Under the pieces are notes generated by a model. It saw only the letters and a program-made list of their open reading frames with translations. It did no database searches and was not told where the DNA came from. 50,003 nucleotides of DNA from Phycisphaerales bacterium. GTDB taxonomy: Bacteria > Planctomycetota > Phycisphaerae > Phycisphaerales > UBA1924. Both the position numbers and the translations under genes were made by a program. Shown here one piece after another: positions 1-9,543 of this stretch; positions within the stretch are counted from its first letter, which is position 1; every line of letters begins with the position of its first letter. The DNA lies in assembly GCA_013360675.1 (NCBI GenBank), contig JABWBB010000017.1, positions 1-50,003 of the forward strand, read 5' to 3'.

Positions 1-2
1 AA

Positions 3-2060
3 GCGGGCGGCGGCGATGATGATCGCGGGCGTTCCCCGCGGCGTGGCGGCGGCGGTGGCGGTGGCGGGAGTTCGACCGCGTCCCCCAAGCGCTCGTCGGG
101 CACCAACGTCCCCTCACGCCGTCGCGCTTCCAGCGGCGAGGAATGGGTCGGCGGGCAGGTCTTCTCCGAGCAGGACATGATCGAGCGCGAGGCACGCCTG
201 CTCCGCGCGGGCGGTTTCCTCAAGAAACGCCGCCAGGACATGCGCCGCCCCGACGGCACGCTCGTCCGCGAAGGCCCCGCCGATGGCAAGATCCGCATCC
301 CGGGCCCCTTCACCATCAAGGAACTCTCCGAGAAGACCGGCGTGAAGGGCTCGGAGATCGTCAAACGTCTCTTCATGCAGGGCATCATGAAGAAGATCAA
401 TGACCCGATCGAGGCCGAGAAGGCCGTCGAGATCATGATGGATCTCAACATCGATCTCGAGGTCGTCGCCGCCAAGTCCGCCGAAGAGGTGGTCTCCTCC
501 GAGTTCGAGGAGCGTCAGGCCATCGACGAACGCAACCGCGGCCCGGTGGTCACCATCCTCGGGCACGTCGACCACGGCAAGACCAGCCTGCTCGACAAGA
601 TCCGCAACGCCAATGTCGCCGCGGGCGAGGCGGGCGGCATCACCCAGCGCACCAGCGCGTTTAAGGTTCAGATCGAGGTCGCGGGCGAGACGAAGAACAT
701 CGTCTTCCTCGACACCCCCGGCCACGAGGCTTTCACGTCGATGCGTGCCCGCGGCGCCCGCGTGACGGACATCGCCGTGCTGGTGGTGTCGGCCCCCGAG
801 GGCGTGATGCCCCAGACGATCGAATCGATCAACCACGCCAAGGCCGCCGAGGTCCCCATCGTCGTCGCGCTCAACAAGATCGATCGCCCCGATGCAACCG
901 ATGCGATGATCCAGAAGACCCTGGGCCAGCTTGCCGAGCACGGCCTGACCAGCGCCGACTGGGGCGGCACCACGGAAATCATCCGCACCAGCGCCACCAC
1001 GGGCCAGGGCATCAAGGAGCTGCTCGAGGCCCTCGATTACCAAGCCCAGCTGCTCGACCTCAAGGCCGACTTTGGCGGGCCGGCACGCGGCAGCGTGGTC
1101 GAGGCTCGCACCGAGGAAGGCCGCGGCTCAGTCGCCAGCCTGCTTGTGCAGGACGGCAAGCTGTGCGTGGGCGATTTCGTCGTCGCCGGGCGGGCCTATG
1201 GGCGCGTGCGCGACATCACCGATGATCGCGGCAACCGCCTCAAGGAGGCTTTGCCCCCCATGCCCGTGCAGGTCTCGGGCCTGGACGAAGTCGCCGACGC
1301 CGGCGACCGGTTCTACGTGGTCGATTCGCTCAAGAAGGCCCAAGAGGCCGCCGAGCAGCGTCGCGTGCGCGAGCGTCAGACCCAGTTGGCCCAGCCCAAG
1401 GTCACGCTGGACAACATCTTCTCGCAGATGACCGACAAGTCGGTGAAGGAGATCCTGGTCGTCCTCAAGGCCGCCGAGCAGGGCACGGTCGAGATCCTCA
1501 AGTCGCAGTGCGAGAAGGTCTCGGGCGACGAGGTGAAAGTCCGCGTGCTGCACGGAGCGGTGGGCGGGATCACCGAGAGCGACGTGCTGCTGGCCGACGC
1601 ATCGCGCGCGGTCATCATCGGCTTCAACGTCATCCCCTCGGGCAAGTCGCGCCAGTTGGCCGAGTCCAAGGGGATCGAGATCCGCACCTACCAGGTCATC
1701 TACGACATCACCGACGACCTCAAGAAGGCCGCCGAGGGCATGCTCACGCCCGAACTGCGCGAGGAAGTGCTTGGCCATGCCGAGGTCCGCGCCGTGTTCA
1801 AGGTCTCGAAGGTCGGCATGATCGCCGGCTGCTACGTGACCGACGGCGTGGTGCAGCGCGATGCCTCCATCCGCGTCACGCGCGACGGCGTCGTTGTCGA
1901 GCACGACCGCAAGCTCGCCCAGCTCAAGCGCGTCAAGGACGATGCCAAGGAGGTCCGTGCCGGCATGGAGTGCGGCATGAAGATCGACGGGTACGACGAC
2001 ATCAAGGAGGGCGACGTGCTCGAGTGCTACAAGAAAATCGAGGTCAAACGCACGCTGTAA
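3..2060 (+). CDS. infB: Translation initiation factor IF-2 (5' end outside window)
   Basis: IF-2 is the GTPase that brings fMet-tRNA to the 30S subunit and promotes subunit joining. The frame is open to base 3, so the start and most of the N-terminal domain lie upstream; 685 residues are visible. A Gly/Arg/Ser-rich low-complexity stretch (bases 3-120) precedes the IF2-N-like segment (about 300-410). The G domain shows G1 GHVDHGKT (561-584), G3 DTPGHEAF (711-734) and G4 NKID (871-882). Domains II to IV follow to the normal C terminus ending in KKIEVKRTL. It heads a plus-strand operon with ylxP and rbfA, the same order as in Bacillus. Identification is secure. Confidence 0.98.
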   Translation, partial: AGGGDDDRGRSPRRGGGGGGGGSSTASPKRSSGTNVPSRRRASSGEEWVGGQVFSEQDMIEREARLLRAGGFLKKRRQDMRRPDGTLVREGPADGKIRIPGPFTIKELSEKTGVKGSEIVKRLFMQGIMKKINDPIEAEKAVEIMMDLNIDLEVVAAKSAEEVVSSEFEERQAIDERNRGPVVTILGHVDHGKTSLLDKIRNANVAAGEAGGITQRTSAFKVQIEVAGETKNIVFLDTPGHEAFTSMRARGARVTDIAVLVVSAPEGVMPQTIESINHAKAAEVPIVVALNKIDRPDATDAMIQKTLGQLAEHGLTSADWGGTTEIIRTSATTGQGIKELLEALDYQAQLLDLKADFGGPARGSVVEARTEEGRGSVASLLVQDGKLCVGDFVVAGRAYGRVRDITDDRGNRLKEALPPMPVQVSGLDEVADAGDRFYVVDSLKKAQEAAEQRRVRERQTQLAQPKVTLDNIFSQMTDKSVKEILVVLKAAEQGTVEILKSQCEKVSGDEVKVRVLHGAVGGITESDVLLADASRAVIIGFNVIPSGKSRQLAESKGIEIRTYQVIYDITDDLKKAAEGMLTPELREEVLGHAEVRAVFKVSKVGMIAGCYVTDGVVQRDASIRVTRDGVVVEHDRKLAQLKRVKDDAKEVRAGMECGMKIDGYDDIKEGDVLECYKKIEVKRTL

Positions 2061-2100
2061 GCGCGGCAACCCCAACGCGCGAACAGCCCGCACACTGCCC

Positions 2101-2484
2101 ATGGTGATCGGCGTGCTCCAGTTCGAGATCCTCATCCCGGGGGCTGAGTCCCTCAAGGACAAGCGCCGCGTGATCGCCTCGCTCAAGGACCGCCTCCACC
2201 GCGAGCACATGGTCTCGGTCGCCGAGGTGGCCAGCCAGGACAACCCTCGGCTGGCTCGCCTGGGCCTGGCCCTGGTCGCCACCGATGGGAAGCGGGCAGG
2301 GCAGGTGCTCGACCAGATCAGCGCCAAACTCCGCAACATCCGCGAGGGCCAATTGGGAGACATGTCACGGACGATCATTCACGGCGATGGGGGTGACGCC
2401 CCCGAGCCCAACCCCGCCGATCTCGACACGGGGCTTCTCGAACAAGAAATGCAGGCTCGCGCCCTGCGGGCAGACCATTCATGA
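2101..2484 (+). CDS. ylxP: DUF503 / YlxP-like protein
   Basis: A 127-residue protein of the DUF503 (YlxP) family, which commonly sits between infB and rbfA; the Bacillus homologue is linked to ribosome assembly. The family signature is visible at the N terminus: a hydrophobic strand VIGVLQFEILIP, then ESLKDKRRVIASLKDRL. The C-terminal 30 residues are an acidic, Pro-rich extension. It starts 40 bp after infB. Its last four bases (ATGA) overlap the rbfA start, which implies translational coupling. The biochemical role is not established; the family assignment is firm from sequence and context. Confidence 0.88.
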   Translation: MVIGVLQFEILIPGAESLKDKRRVIASLKDRLHREHMVSVAEVASQDNPRLARLGLALVATDGKRAGQVLDQISAKLRNIREGQLGDMSRTIIHGDGGDAPEPNPADLDTGLLEQEMQARALRADHS

Positions 2485-2918
2485 GCCACAAACTCGAACA
2501 ACTCGCTTCGTCGATCCAGCGAGGAATCCAGGATGTCCTTGCCCGCGGTCTGCATGATCCCCGCATCTCGGGCCTGGTCACGGTGACGCGCGTCCGCGTC
2601 CTGCAGGATTACACACGCGCCATCGTGGGCATCAGCGTTCTTCCCGAAGAACGTCAGCATCTGGTTCTCAAGGGGCTCCAGGCCGCCGCGGCTCACATCC
2701 GGCGCGAGGTGGGCGAGACCGTCCGCACCCGCGAGATGCCCCGCCTGGACTTTGAACTCGACCTGACCCTGAAGAAAGAAGCCCAGGTTCTCAGGGCGCT
2801 GTCTAAGGTCGAGGAAGAGCGAAGGGCACAAGACGCGGGCCATTCAGGCGATCTACCCTCGGGCGAGGCTTCCGATGAGGCCGGAGGCACGGCATCAGGG
2901 GAGGGAATCGCCCAGTGA
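2481..2918 (+). CDS. rbfA: Ribosome-binding factor A
   Basis: RbfA is a KH-fold factor that binds the 30S subunit and helps mature the 5' end of 16S rRNA. The 145-residue protein has the expected core: an N-terminal helix (KLEQLASSIQRGIQDVLAR), the DPRISGLVTVTRVRVLQDY strand region, and the C-terminal RTREMPRLDFELD segment. Its last 35 residues are an acidic, Gly/Ser-rich tail beyond the usual family end. It overlaps ylxP by four bases upstream and the next gene by a GTGA junction downstream, so the genes are probably co-translated. Confidence 0.95.
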   Translation: MSHKLEQLASSIQRGIQDVLARGLHDPRISGLVTVTRVRVLQDYTRAIVGISVLPEERQHLVLKGLQAAAAHIRREVGETVRTREMPRLDFELDLTLKKEAQVLRALSKVEEERRAQDAGHSGDLPSGEASDEAGGTASGEGIAQ

Positions 2919-3670
2919 GTGTGCAGGATCCCTCCAAGCGATTGAGCGCCCTGCTCAAGAAGTTGCGTACGGCCTATCCCGACGCCGCCGCGCCTCAGCC
3001 CGAATTGATCGATGCGAATGATGCGGTGCTCGATCAGCTTGTCTTCTCCCTCTTGCTGTGGGAATCATCATCCACGCAGGCCAAAGCGGCGATGCGACGC
3101 CTCCGCGAGGCCTTCGTCGATTTCAACGAACTGCGGGTCTGCCTGGCCGACGAAGTCGTGCGGGTGATGGGTGATCGCGTGCCGCTCGCCCTCGAGCGTT
3201 CGCACCGTCTTCACGCCGCGCTGATGAACATCTTCAACCGCCAGCATGAGTGCGGCCTGACGCACCTGCTCGACGCGGGCAAACGCGAGGCCAAGGCCTA
3301 TCTCGAATCCGTCGATGGCCTTCCCTCATTCGCCGCCGCTCGAGTGCTCTTGCTGACATTGGGCGGGCACGCGATCCCGTGCGATGAGCGGCTGCGTGAT
3401 CTGCTGGCCGAGGCTGGCGTGTGTGATGCGCTCGCGACACCCGACGACGCCGCGGGTTGGCTCGAACGCCATGTTCCCGCCGACGAGGCCCAGAGCGTGT
3501 ACGCCCTCTTCCAGGCTTGGTCGGATGACAAGGGACACCCCCCACGGCGCGAGCGTCGCCCGTCGCTTCCGACCGCCGAGGTCGAGCCCGAGCGCCCGCA
3601 GCCGCGCGCCGCCAAACCCAAGGCCGTGTCGCGCAAGCCGGGAAAGACCAAAGCACGCGGCGGAGGTTGA
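2915..3670 (+). CDS. HhH-GPD (endonuclease III-like) protein, probably catalytically degenerate
   Basis: A 251-residue protein starting with GTG inside the rbfA stop (GTGA overlap). Residues about 35-200 follow the endonuclease III fold: LDQLVFSLLLWESS resembles the first HhH-GPD helix, and YLESVDGLPSFAAARVLLL followed by HAIPCDERL matches the helix-hairpin-helix and catalytic-loop region. The catalytic Asp equivalent is present (D157, in PCDERL). The position of the nucleophilic Lys of endonuclease III is Phe139, and there is no C-terminal Cys4 iron-sulfur loop. The last 50 residues are a basic, Pro-rich tail. A glycosylase/lyase activity is therefore doubtful; it may be a nucleic-acid-binding remnant acting on RNA or ribosomes. 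The fold assignment is by eye. Confidence 0.65.
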   Translation: MSVQDPSKRLSALLKKLRTAYPDAAAPQPELIDANDAVLDQLVFSLLLWESSSTQAKAAMRRLREAFVDFNELRVCLADEVVRVMGDRVPLALERSHRLHAALMNIFNRQHECGLTHLLDAGKREAKAYLESVDGLPSFAAARVLLLTLGGHAIPCDERLRDLLAEAGVCDALATPDDAAGWLERHVPADEAQSVYALFQAWSDDKGHPPRRERRPSLPTAEVEPERPQPRAAKPKAVSRKPGKTKARGGG

Positions 3671-3676
3671 TCGCCC

Positions 3677-6600
3677 ATGCACGGCGGACGCGACGTCATC
3701 CTCTCGGCCATTTCCACTGGAGTGATCGGTCTAACCGCGTTCACACTGGCCAGTTGCGCCGGAACCCCAAGCGCCCCGGCCTTGGTCGCCCGTGCAGAGC
3801 CACGCACGCAGCTTGAATCACTTCATGCTCGCCAGCTCGCTCGCCCAGATAAGGGTGCGATGTCCCTTCCTGCGCCCCCTGGCGTTGATCCATCCAGCAT
3901 CGCCGAGCTCCCAGCATCCGAGAGAGCCCCGAACACCAAGGCGATGCTCAGTGTCGACGAAGCCATCGCACAGCTTCCCCCCCCCTCATCGATCCCTTCG
4001 GCCTCATCAGAGCAAGCCGATCCACCCACCCGTCTTGAAGCGACCAAGGTCTATTCCCGCGCGAGGCTTCGCCTGCTCGATGGCAAACCCGCCGACGCAC
4101 TCGTCGACCTCGAAACCGCGGCGAGGATGGACCCCGCCTCACCCCAGATCTGGCGTGAATTGGCTAAATCTCAGATCTCGCTCGGAAGACGCGCCGGAGC
4201 GGTCGCGTCGTTGCGTCAAGCGGCCGCACTGGGCATCGACGATCCCGAGGTGTACGCCATCCTCGCACGCCAGGCCCTTCAGGCTGGCGAGCCCGGTGAG
4301 TCTGCGGCGCTTCTGATTCGTGCCCGCGCATCGTCACACATCCAGAGTGACCCATCCCTGAGCGCGGTGGTGAATGCGGACCTTGGTGAGGCGTTGTATC
4401 GACTGGGCTATCTCGCCGCCTCGGCCACGCTGACCCAAGCCGCACTCGAAGTCCCTCCGCAAGTGCTCGCCACTCCTCGTCCGCGGGAAGAAGCGGCCGA
4501 GTTGTACCGCCGCCGCGCTGAACTATGGCATCGCACCGGCAACACATGGTGCCGTCTCGCTCATTATGAGCGCGCGCTGCAGGCGTACGAGCAGGCCGAT
4601 GCCGCCGCCTCGCTCGATCCGGGGACGACGATCCCCTATGCGATCTTTGCCAACCTCCGCCTTGGCCGCTCCGCCGCAGCGGCCATGAGCCTCCTCGATC
4701 AGATCAAGATTGCCCGCGGCCTTGCTGAGGATCGCCAGATCCCGCTCCTGCGATTGCTGTCGCGCTCCACGCAAGTCGGCGACCTGTTGGGCGAGGCGTT
4801 GATCCGCGTGGGCGACGAACTGGACGACGCCCCACCATCGATCCACAGCCGCTTGGCACGCGTGATGCTGGCCGCCACCACCCCCGCACGCGGGCGCGTG
4901 CTGCTGATCGATTTCCTGCGTGAGCATCCAAGTGATGCCGACGCCGTGGGCGCGTTGTTCGCCTCGTATACCTCAAGCGAATTCGGCCCCCGACTCGAAG
5001 CGGCGTTGACCCTGGCCCGCCACTCGCCCGCGCACGCCCCGATGCTCGCCGACATCTTGCTCGCCTGCGGCACGGAAATCGACGCCACGCTCGCCAGGCT
5101 CGAGCGCGACCACGCCAGCCCGGGCGCTGTGCTGCTGCTTGCACGCCTTCAGCTCCGTCTGGGCCATCACCAGGCCGCCGCGTCTTCAATCACGAGCGTG
5201 GACCCCGCGCTCGTCGAAGACCCGGGTACCTTGGCAACGCTGGTTGATCTCGGTGTCAGCACGGGGCGCTGGGACTATGCCCGGCGCTCGCTCGATCGTC
5301 TCAACACCCTCGAGAGCCCGGATGCCGGGTTGTGGCGGGCCAATGCGCTGCGCACCATGCAGCGCTTCGACGAGGCCTATCGCTCGATCGCCCGATCGCT
5401 CAACGCCGACAACGCGAGCGTCGACTGGCTGCTGCGTGCGGCGGATCTCGCGGCCCGCGTCTCACGCCCCGAAGAAGCACGCGCCTATCTCCAGCAGGCC
5501 GTCGCCCGCGACCGTTACGACGAGCGTGCGTATCAGGCCCTGATCGAACTGCACTCACCCGGTGGAGCACTCCACGACGACGAGGCCGCGATCGGCGTGG
5601 CCAGGGCCCTTCGCCAGGCCGTGGAATCCAGCCGCGTCATCCGCGGGCTGAGCGCGCAGGAACTCGTCTCCCGCTCGCTATGGTCGCAGGCCGAGCCGCT
5701 CCTCCTCTCGCTGCTCGATCGCGAACTCGAAAGCCCCGCGGTGCTCGAGCTGCTCGTGACAGCGTGGGAGCGGGCCGCCGCCTCGCGCGATGAGATGGCC
5801 TCGCGCGGCGAGGCCCTTCTCCGCGAACGCCTGGCGCAGCGACCCGATTCAGCCGTGCTCGCCACCGCCCTGGCCCGCGTCCTTGCCGCCCGGGGTCAGG
5901 CCAAGGAGGCACTGGCAATCGTCGATGATCGCCTCGCTCGCCATCCGATTCCCGAGCTCTCGCGTGTGAAGGAGCACCTGCTCCGCGAGTTTCTCGACGA
6001 CGCAGCACAAGCCGACCGCCTCGCCGCCGCACGCCTTGAGAATGGCCCTCGCACCATCGACGCGGCGACCGAGCTGGCCACCTTGCTCGCAACTCAAGGC
6101 GAGTTCGACCGTGCGCTCTCGACCATCGCCGGCTGGGTGCCCCAGGGCGCCTCGCTCACGCCAGACCAGGCGTCTCGCCTGCTGGCATTGCTGGCCTCGC
6201 TCACACCCGAGCGTCTCGCGTCGCGCTCTCCCGAGGCCGCCGCGGGCGCGATGCGTCTCTTCGATCTGGTCGTGCAGATGGGCGTGCCGATGCAGCCGCC
6301 GATGCACTTGCTGCGGCTGACGTTGCTCGCGCAGTCCACACCCGACGAGACCGCACGCCTGCTCGAGGCTATCCGCCAGACGGGCGAGCAGCACCCGCAG
6401 CTCAGCCGCGCGGCATTGGGCCAGGTGCTTCAGCTCCTTTCCGCCGCCCAGGACATCTCGCCCATGCTTCGCCTCATGGGCCTGGCCGCCACCACCACCA
6501 ATCCCATCGACGCCGAACTCATCTTCGAGTGGTTCCGCCAGACCGCATTGAGAGGCGATCTCGATGATGCCCGCCATCTCGTCGAGCACCTGACCGACCC

Positions 6601-7279
6601 ACCCCGCATCGAGGCCCTGCTCGATCGCCTGTCACCGGGCGCGATCCTCCCCGCCAGTGCGGCTTCGAGCGCGGCCGAACTCGCCTATCTCGTGGGCAAT
6701 GTCATGGCCGCGGTCGATCGCGACGATCAGGCGATGGATGTCTACCGCTACGCGCTCACACTCCAGCCCGGACATGGGTGGTCGAGCAACAACCTGGGGT
6801 ACATGCTGCTCGAGCGCGGCGGCGACCTGGCCGAGGTCGAACGCCTCCTCCTCGATGCGTGGAAATCACTCCCCCACGATGCCAATGTCACCGATTCGCT
6901 CGCGTGGCTGCGCTACAAGCAGGGCATTCTCAATGACGTAGTCGACGAGACAGGCCGGGTGATCACGCCAGGAGCCGTCTCGCTGCTGCGCCAGGCCGCG
7001 ATGCTGTTCGACGGCGCCGAAAACCCGACCGTGCAGGACCACCTTGGCGACGCGCTCTGGGCCGCGGGTCACCAGGACGAAGCGCGGCGTGCCTGGGAGG
7101 CCGCCGCCCGGCTCTACGCGATCGAACTGGGAGATCTTCCCCGTGCCGGCTCACCCGATGACCGCCCGTCACGACGTGCGTCGCTGGAGGCCGACCTCAC
7201 TCGCGTGCGGAAGAAACTCGGCGCCGCTGAAGCCGGGCTCCAGCCCGCCATCGCTCCCCGCGGGCCCATCAAGCCCTGA
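3677..7279 (+). CDS. Large TPR-repeat lipoprotein
   Basis: A 1200-residue protein. The N terminus is a lipoprotein signal: a hydrophobic stretch ending in the lipobox LASC, with lipidated Cys27. A Pro/Ser-rich linker (about 30-110) follows. After it come many degenerate tetratricopeptide-type helical repeats, recognisable by recurring alternating Ala/Leu helices and pairs such as YSRARLRLLDGKPADALVDL near residue 117 and DVYRYALTLQPGHGWSSNN near the C terminus. No enzymatic motif was seen, so a scaffold for protein-protein contacts at the cell envelope is likely. It starts six bases after the HhH-GPD gene and precedes yebC, so it is probably in the infB operon. Its partner is unknown. Confidence 0.85.
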   Translation: MHGGRDVILSAISTGVIGLTAFTLASCAGTPSAPALVARAEPRTQLESLHARQLARPDKGAMSLPAPPGVDPSSIAELPASERAPNTKAMLSVDEAIAQLPPPSSIPSASSEQADPPTRLEATKVYSRARLRLLDGKPADALVDLETAARMDPASPQIWRELAKSQISLGRRAGAVASLRQAAALGIDDPEVYAILARQALQAGEPGESAALLIRARASSHIQSDPSLSAVVNADLGEALYRLGYLAASATLTQAALEVPPQVLATPRPREEAAELYRRRAELWHRTGNTWCRLAHYERALQAYEQADAAASLDPGTTIPYAIFANLRLGRSAAAAMSLLDQIKIARGLAEDRQIPLLRLLSRSTQVGDLLGEALIRVGDELDDAPPSIHSRLARVMLAATTPARGRVLLIDFLREHPSDADAVGALFASYTSSEFGPRLEAALTLARHSPAHAPMLADILLACGTEIDATLARLERDHASPGAVLLLARLQLRLGHHQAAASSITSVDPALVEDPGTLATLVDLGVSTGRWDYARRSLDRLNTLESPDAGLWRANALRTMQRFDEAYRSIARSLNADNASVDWLLRAADLAARVSRPEEARAYLQQAVARDRYDERAYQALIELHSPGGALHDDEAAIGVARALRQAVESSRVIRGLSAQELVSRSLWSQAEPLLLSLLDRELESPAVLELLVTAWERAAASRDEMASRGEALLRERLAQRPDSAVLATALARVLAARGQAKEALAIVDDRLARHPIPELSRVKEHLLREFLDDAAQADRLAAARLENGPRTIDAATELATLLATQGEFDRALSTIAGWVPQGASLTPDQASRLLALLASLTPERLASRSPEAAAGAMRLFDLVVQMGVPMQPPMHLLRLTLLAQSTPDETARLLEAIRQTGEQHPQLSRAALGQVLQLLSAAQDISPMLRLMGLAATTTNPIDAELIFEWFRQTALRGDLDDARHLVEHLTDPPRIEALLDRLSPGAILPASAASSAAELAYLVGNVMAAVDRDDQAMDVYRYALTLQPGHGWSSNNLGYMLLERGGDLAEVERLLLDAWKSLPHDANVTDSLAWLRYKQGILNDVVDETGRVITPGAVSLLRQAAMLFDGAENPTVQDHLGDALWAAGHQDEARRAWEAAARLYAIELGDLPRAGSPDDRPSRRASLEADLTRVRKKLGAAEAGLQPAIAPRGPIKP

Positions 7280-7301
7280 GGCCAGGAAGGAGGACGCCCC
7301 C

Positions 7302-8051
7302 GTGGCAGGCCACAACAAATGGAGCAAGATCAAGCACCGCAAGGCGGTCGTCGACAAGCGCCGCTCGAAGGTATGGACCAAAGTCGCACGCGCCATGACC
7401 GTCGCCGCCCGTGAGAGCGGGCCCGATCCCAGCTTCAACGTGGCGCTGCGCTGCGCCATCGATGAAGCCCGCTACGCCAACATGCCCCGGGATGTCATCG
7501 AGCGGGCGATCCAGAAAGGTGCGGGCGGGGGTGATCAGTCCAACTACGACGCGATTCGTTACGAGGGCTATGCCCCCGGCGGCGTGGCGATTATCGTCGA
7601 CGCCCTGACCGACAATCGCGCCCGCACCGCCACCGATGTGCGCAACGCTTTTGGCGATCACGCGGGCAATCTGGGCACATCCGGATGCGTGGCCTACCTT
7701 TTCCAACCGCGAGGCACGATCATCGCCCAGGCACCGGGCCTGGCCGATGAGGCTGTCTTCGAGGCGGCCATCGCCGGGGGGGCGCTCGACGCCCAGGCCC
7801 CCGCCGACGACGATACCGCGTGGACGTTCACCAGCCGCGTGGAAGACTTCAACACGCTCAAATCCGCCCTCGAAGCCGCCGGGCTCACCATCGACGACGC
7901 TTCGCTGGGCATGATCGCCGAGACATATCAGCGGGTCGAGGGCGAGGCCGCCAGGCAGGTGCTTGCCCTGATCGAGGCCCTCGAAGACCTCGACGACGTG
8001 CAGAAAGTCCACTCCAATGCCGACATCGTCGATCTCGCCGACGAATCATGA
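7302..8051 (+). CDS. yebC: YebC/PmpR-family protein (TACO1-like)
   Basis: A 249-residue member of the YebC/TACO1 family, known as a DNA-binding regulator in some bacteria and as a translation factor that relieves ribosome stalling in others. It opens with the hallmark AGHNKWSKIKHRKAVVDKRR and contains ANMPRDVIERAIQKGAGG and YEGYAPGGVAIIVDALTDN. The GTG start at 7302 is chosen because AAGGAGG lies at 7287-7293, eight bases upstream, and the family motif begins right after it; the frame is open further upstream but without family sequence. Its place in an infB/rbfA operon fits the translation role better than a transcription role. Confidence 0.95.
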   Translation: MAGHNKWSKIKHRKAVVDKRRSKVWTKVARAMTVAARESGPDPSFNVALRCAIDEARYANMPRDVIERAIQKGAGGGDQSNYDAIRYEGYAPGGVAIIVDALTDNRARTATDVRNAFGDHAGNLGTSGCVAYLFQPRGTIIAQAPGLADEAVFEAAIAGGALDAQAPADDDTAWTFTSRVEDFNTLKSALEAAGLTIDDASLGMIAETYQRVEGEAARQVLALIEALEDLDDVQKVHSNADIVDLADES

Positions 8052-8076
8052 CGCCTCCACCGGGGGATAGCCCTTC

Positions 8077-9435
8077 GTGAAGAACTGCTACCCGCTCAAG
8101 GGGCTTGCGCGGCAGGGCCAGATCTGGTCGTGGATTTCCTACGACGTAGCGAACCAATCGTTCACGCTCATCATCAACACGCTGCTCTTCCCCGTCTTCT
8201 TCACCCACGTGGTCGTCGCCAACAAGGACATCGACGACACGCTCTGGGCCGTCACCTACACCGCCAGCATGCTGCTGACCGTCGCCTTCTCTCCGATCGC
8301 CGGGGCTATCGCCGACGAACGCGCGTGGAAGAAACCCATGCTCATCGGCACGGGGCTGGCCTGCGGTGTGCTCACCTGCATGCTGGGCCTCATCGCGCCG
8401 GGTCAACTCTGGCTCGCCATGCTCCTCTACATCCCCGCCAACCTGCTCTTCTCGGTCGGTGAAAACTTCCTCGCCTCGTTCCTCCCCGACCTCGCCCAGC
8501 GCGAACAGTTCGGGCGGGTCTCGGGCTTTTCGTGGGGCGTGGCCTACGCCGCCGCACTCGTGCTGCTCATCATCACCGCCGCCGCCATGAGCCTCCTCCA
8601 TCTGAAGGACGCCGATCATTGGCGCGGCTTCTTCGTCTTCGCCGGCCTCTGGTTCATCGCCTTCACCATCCCCACCATATTCATCCTGCACGAACGCCCG
8701 CGGGCCGCCCCCGCACGCTCTGGTTCCGGCCTCATCAAGAGCGGCTTCGTCCGCCTGGGACGAACCCTGAAGAGCATCCGGCAGTTCCGCGATCTGGTCG
8801 TGCTGCTGGCCGCCTCGCTCCTCTACGGCACAGGAATGAGCGTGGTTGTCTTCTTCGCCTCGATCCTCGCGCGTGACTTTGGCTTCACCGACGTTGATCT
8901 GGTGCTCTTCATTGCCGTCATCACGGTCTCGGGCATCATCGGCACGCTGGTGCCCACGCTCATCCAAGATCGTCTGGGGCACAAGAACACCACGCTGCTG
9001 CTGCTCGGCGTATGGATTCTGACTGCTTCGTCCCTCACCGTCTACGCCTACATCTTCCAGACGGCTCCCGCGTCCACTCCCGCGTGGCCCCTCTGGGTCA
9101 GCGGCAACCTGCTCGGCTTTGGCCTGGGCTCGCTCGGCTCGGCCAACCGTGCGTTCGTCGGTTTTCTCACACCGGCGTCGCGTTCGGGCGAGTTCTTCGG
9201 CCTCTGGGGCATGGTCTTCAAGCTCGCCGCCGTCTGCACGATTCCCTTCGCCATCGTCAAGGACCAACTGGGCACCGCGGCGTCGCTGGTCGTCCTCACG
9301 CTCTTCCTCATCGCGGGGTTTATCGTCACGCTCTTCATCAACGAGAAACGCGGCGGGCAGATCGCCGAAGGTGGCGGCGACGCCTCCTACCCCGTGCCCG
9401 GCCCACTCCCCGCGCCCGCCGAGTCTGGTCCGTAA
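8077..9435 (+). CDS. MFS transporter, UMF1/Atg22-like family
   Basis: A 452-residue membrane protein with about 12 hydrophobic segments. The N terminus WSWISYDVANQSFTLIINT matches the start of the UMF1 (vacuole effluxer Atg22-like) branch of the major facilitator superfamily, where the equivalent motif is usually DWANSAF-like. The likely job is export or exchange of a small solute such as an amino acid; the substrate cannot be read from the sequence. The start is GTG, 25 bp after yebC, so it probably closes the long operon. A GC-rich hairpin follows at 9464-9486. Confidence 0.85.
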   Translation: MKNCYPLKGLARQGQIWSWISYDVANQSFTLIINTLLFPVFFTHVVVANKDIDDTLWAVTYTASMLLTVAFSPIAGAIADERAWKKPMLIGTGLACGVLTCMLGLIAPGQLWLAMLLYIPANLLFSVGENFLASFLPDLAQREQFGRVSGFSWGVAYAAALVLLIITAAAMSLLHLKDADHWRGFFVFAGLWFIAFTIPTIFILHERPRAAPARSGSGLIKSGFVRLGRTLKSIRQFRDLVVLLAASLLYGTGMSVVVFFASILARDFGFTDVDLVLFIAVITVSGIIGTLVPTLIQDRLGHKNTTLLLLGVWILTASSLTVYAYIFQTAPASTPAWPLWVSGNLLGFGLGSLGSANRAFVGFLTPASRSGEFFGLWGMVFKLAAVCTIPFAIVKDQLGTAASLVVLTLFLIAGFIVTLFINEKRGGQIAEGGGDASYPVPGPLPAPAESGP

Positions 9436-9463
9436 GAACTTCGAGAACACTCCACGATCTCGT

Positions 9464-9486
9464 GGGGCAGGCGGCCCGCCTGCCCC
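9464..9486. terminator. GC-rich inverted repeat between convergent genes
   Basis: GGGGCAGGCGG (9464-9474) is followed, after one base, by its exact reverse complement (9476-9486). As RNA it forms a 9-bp stem with a 5-base loop. No T run follows. It sits between the convergent MFS gene and recO, so a bidirectional transcription end is the simplest role. It could also be a copy of a genome-wide palindromic repeat. Confidence 0.5.
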
Positions 9487-9543
9487 CTACCCCATCTCCT
9501 ATTGAATAGTGGGCAGGGGATCGAAGAACGCGTCTTTGGACCC

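Noticed and set aside
114..1043. Long open frames antisense to infB and other large genes (also at 1128-2378, 5849-6589, 7885-9450, 29036-30394, 37627-38865, 38676-42497, 42706-44982)
   Set aside because: They are mirror frames of clear genes in GC-rich DNA; their compositions (His/Asp/Gly or Arg/Ala-rich) are artefacts and no family features appear.
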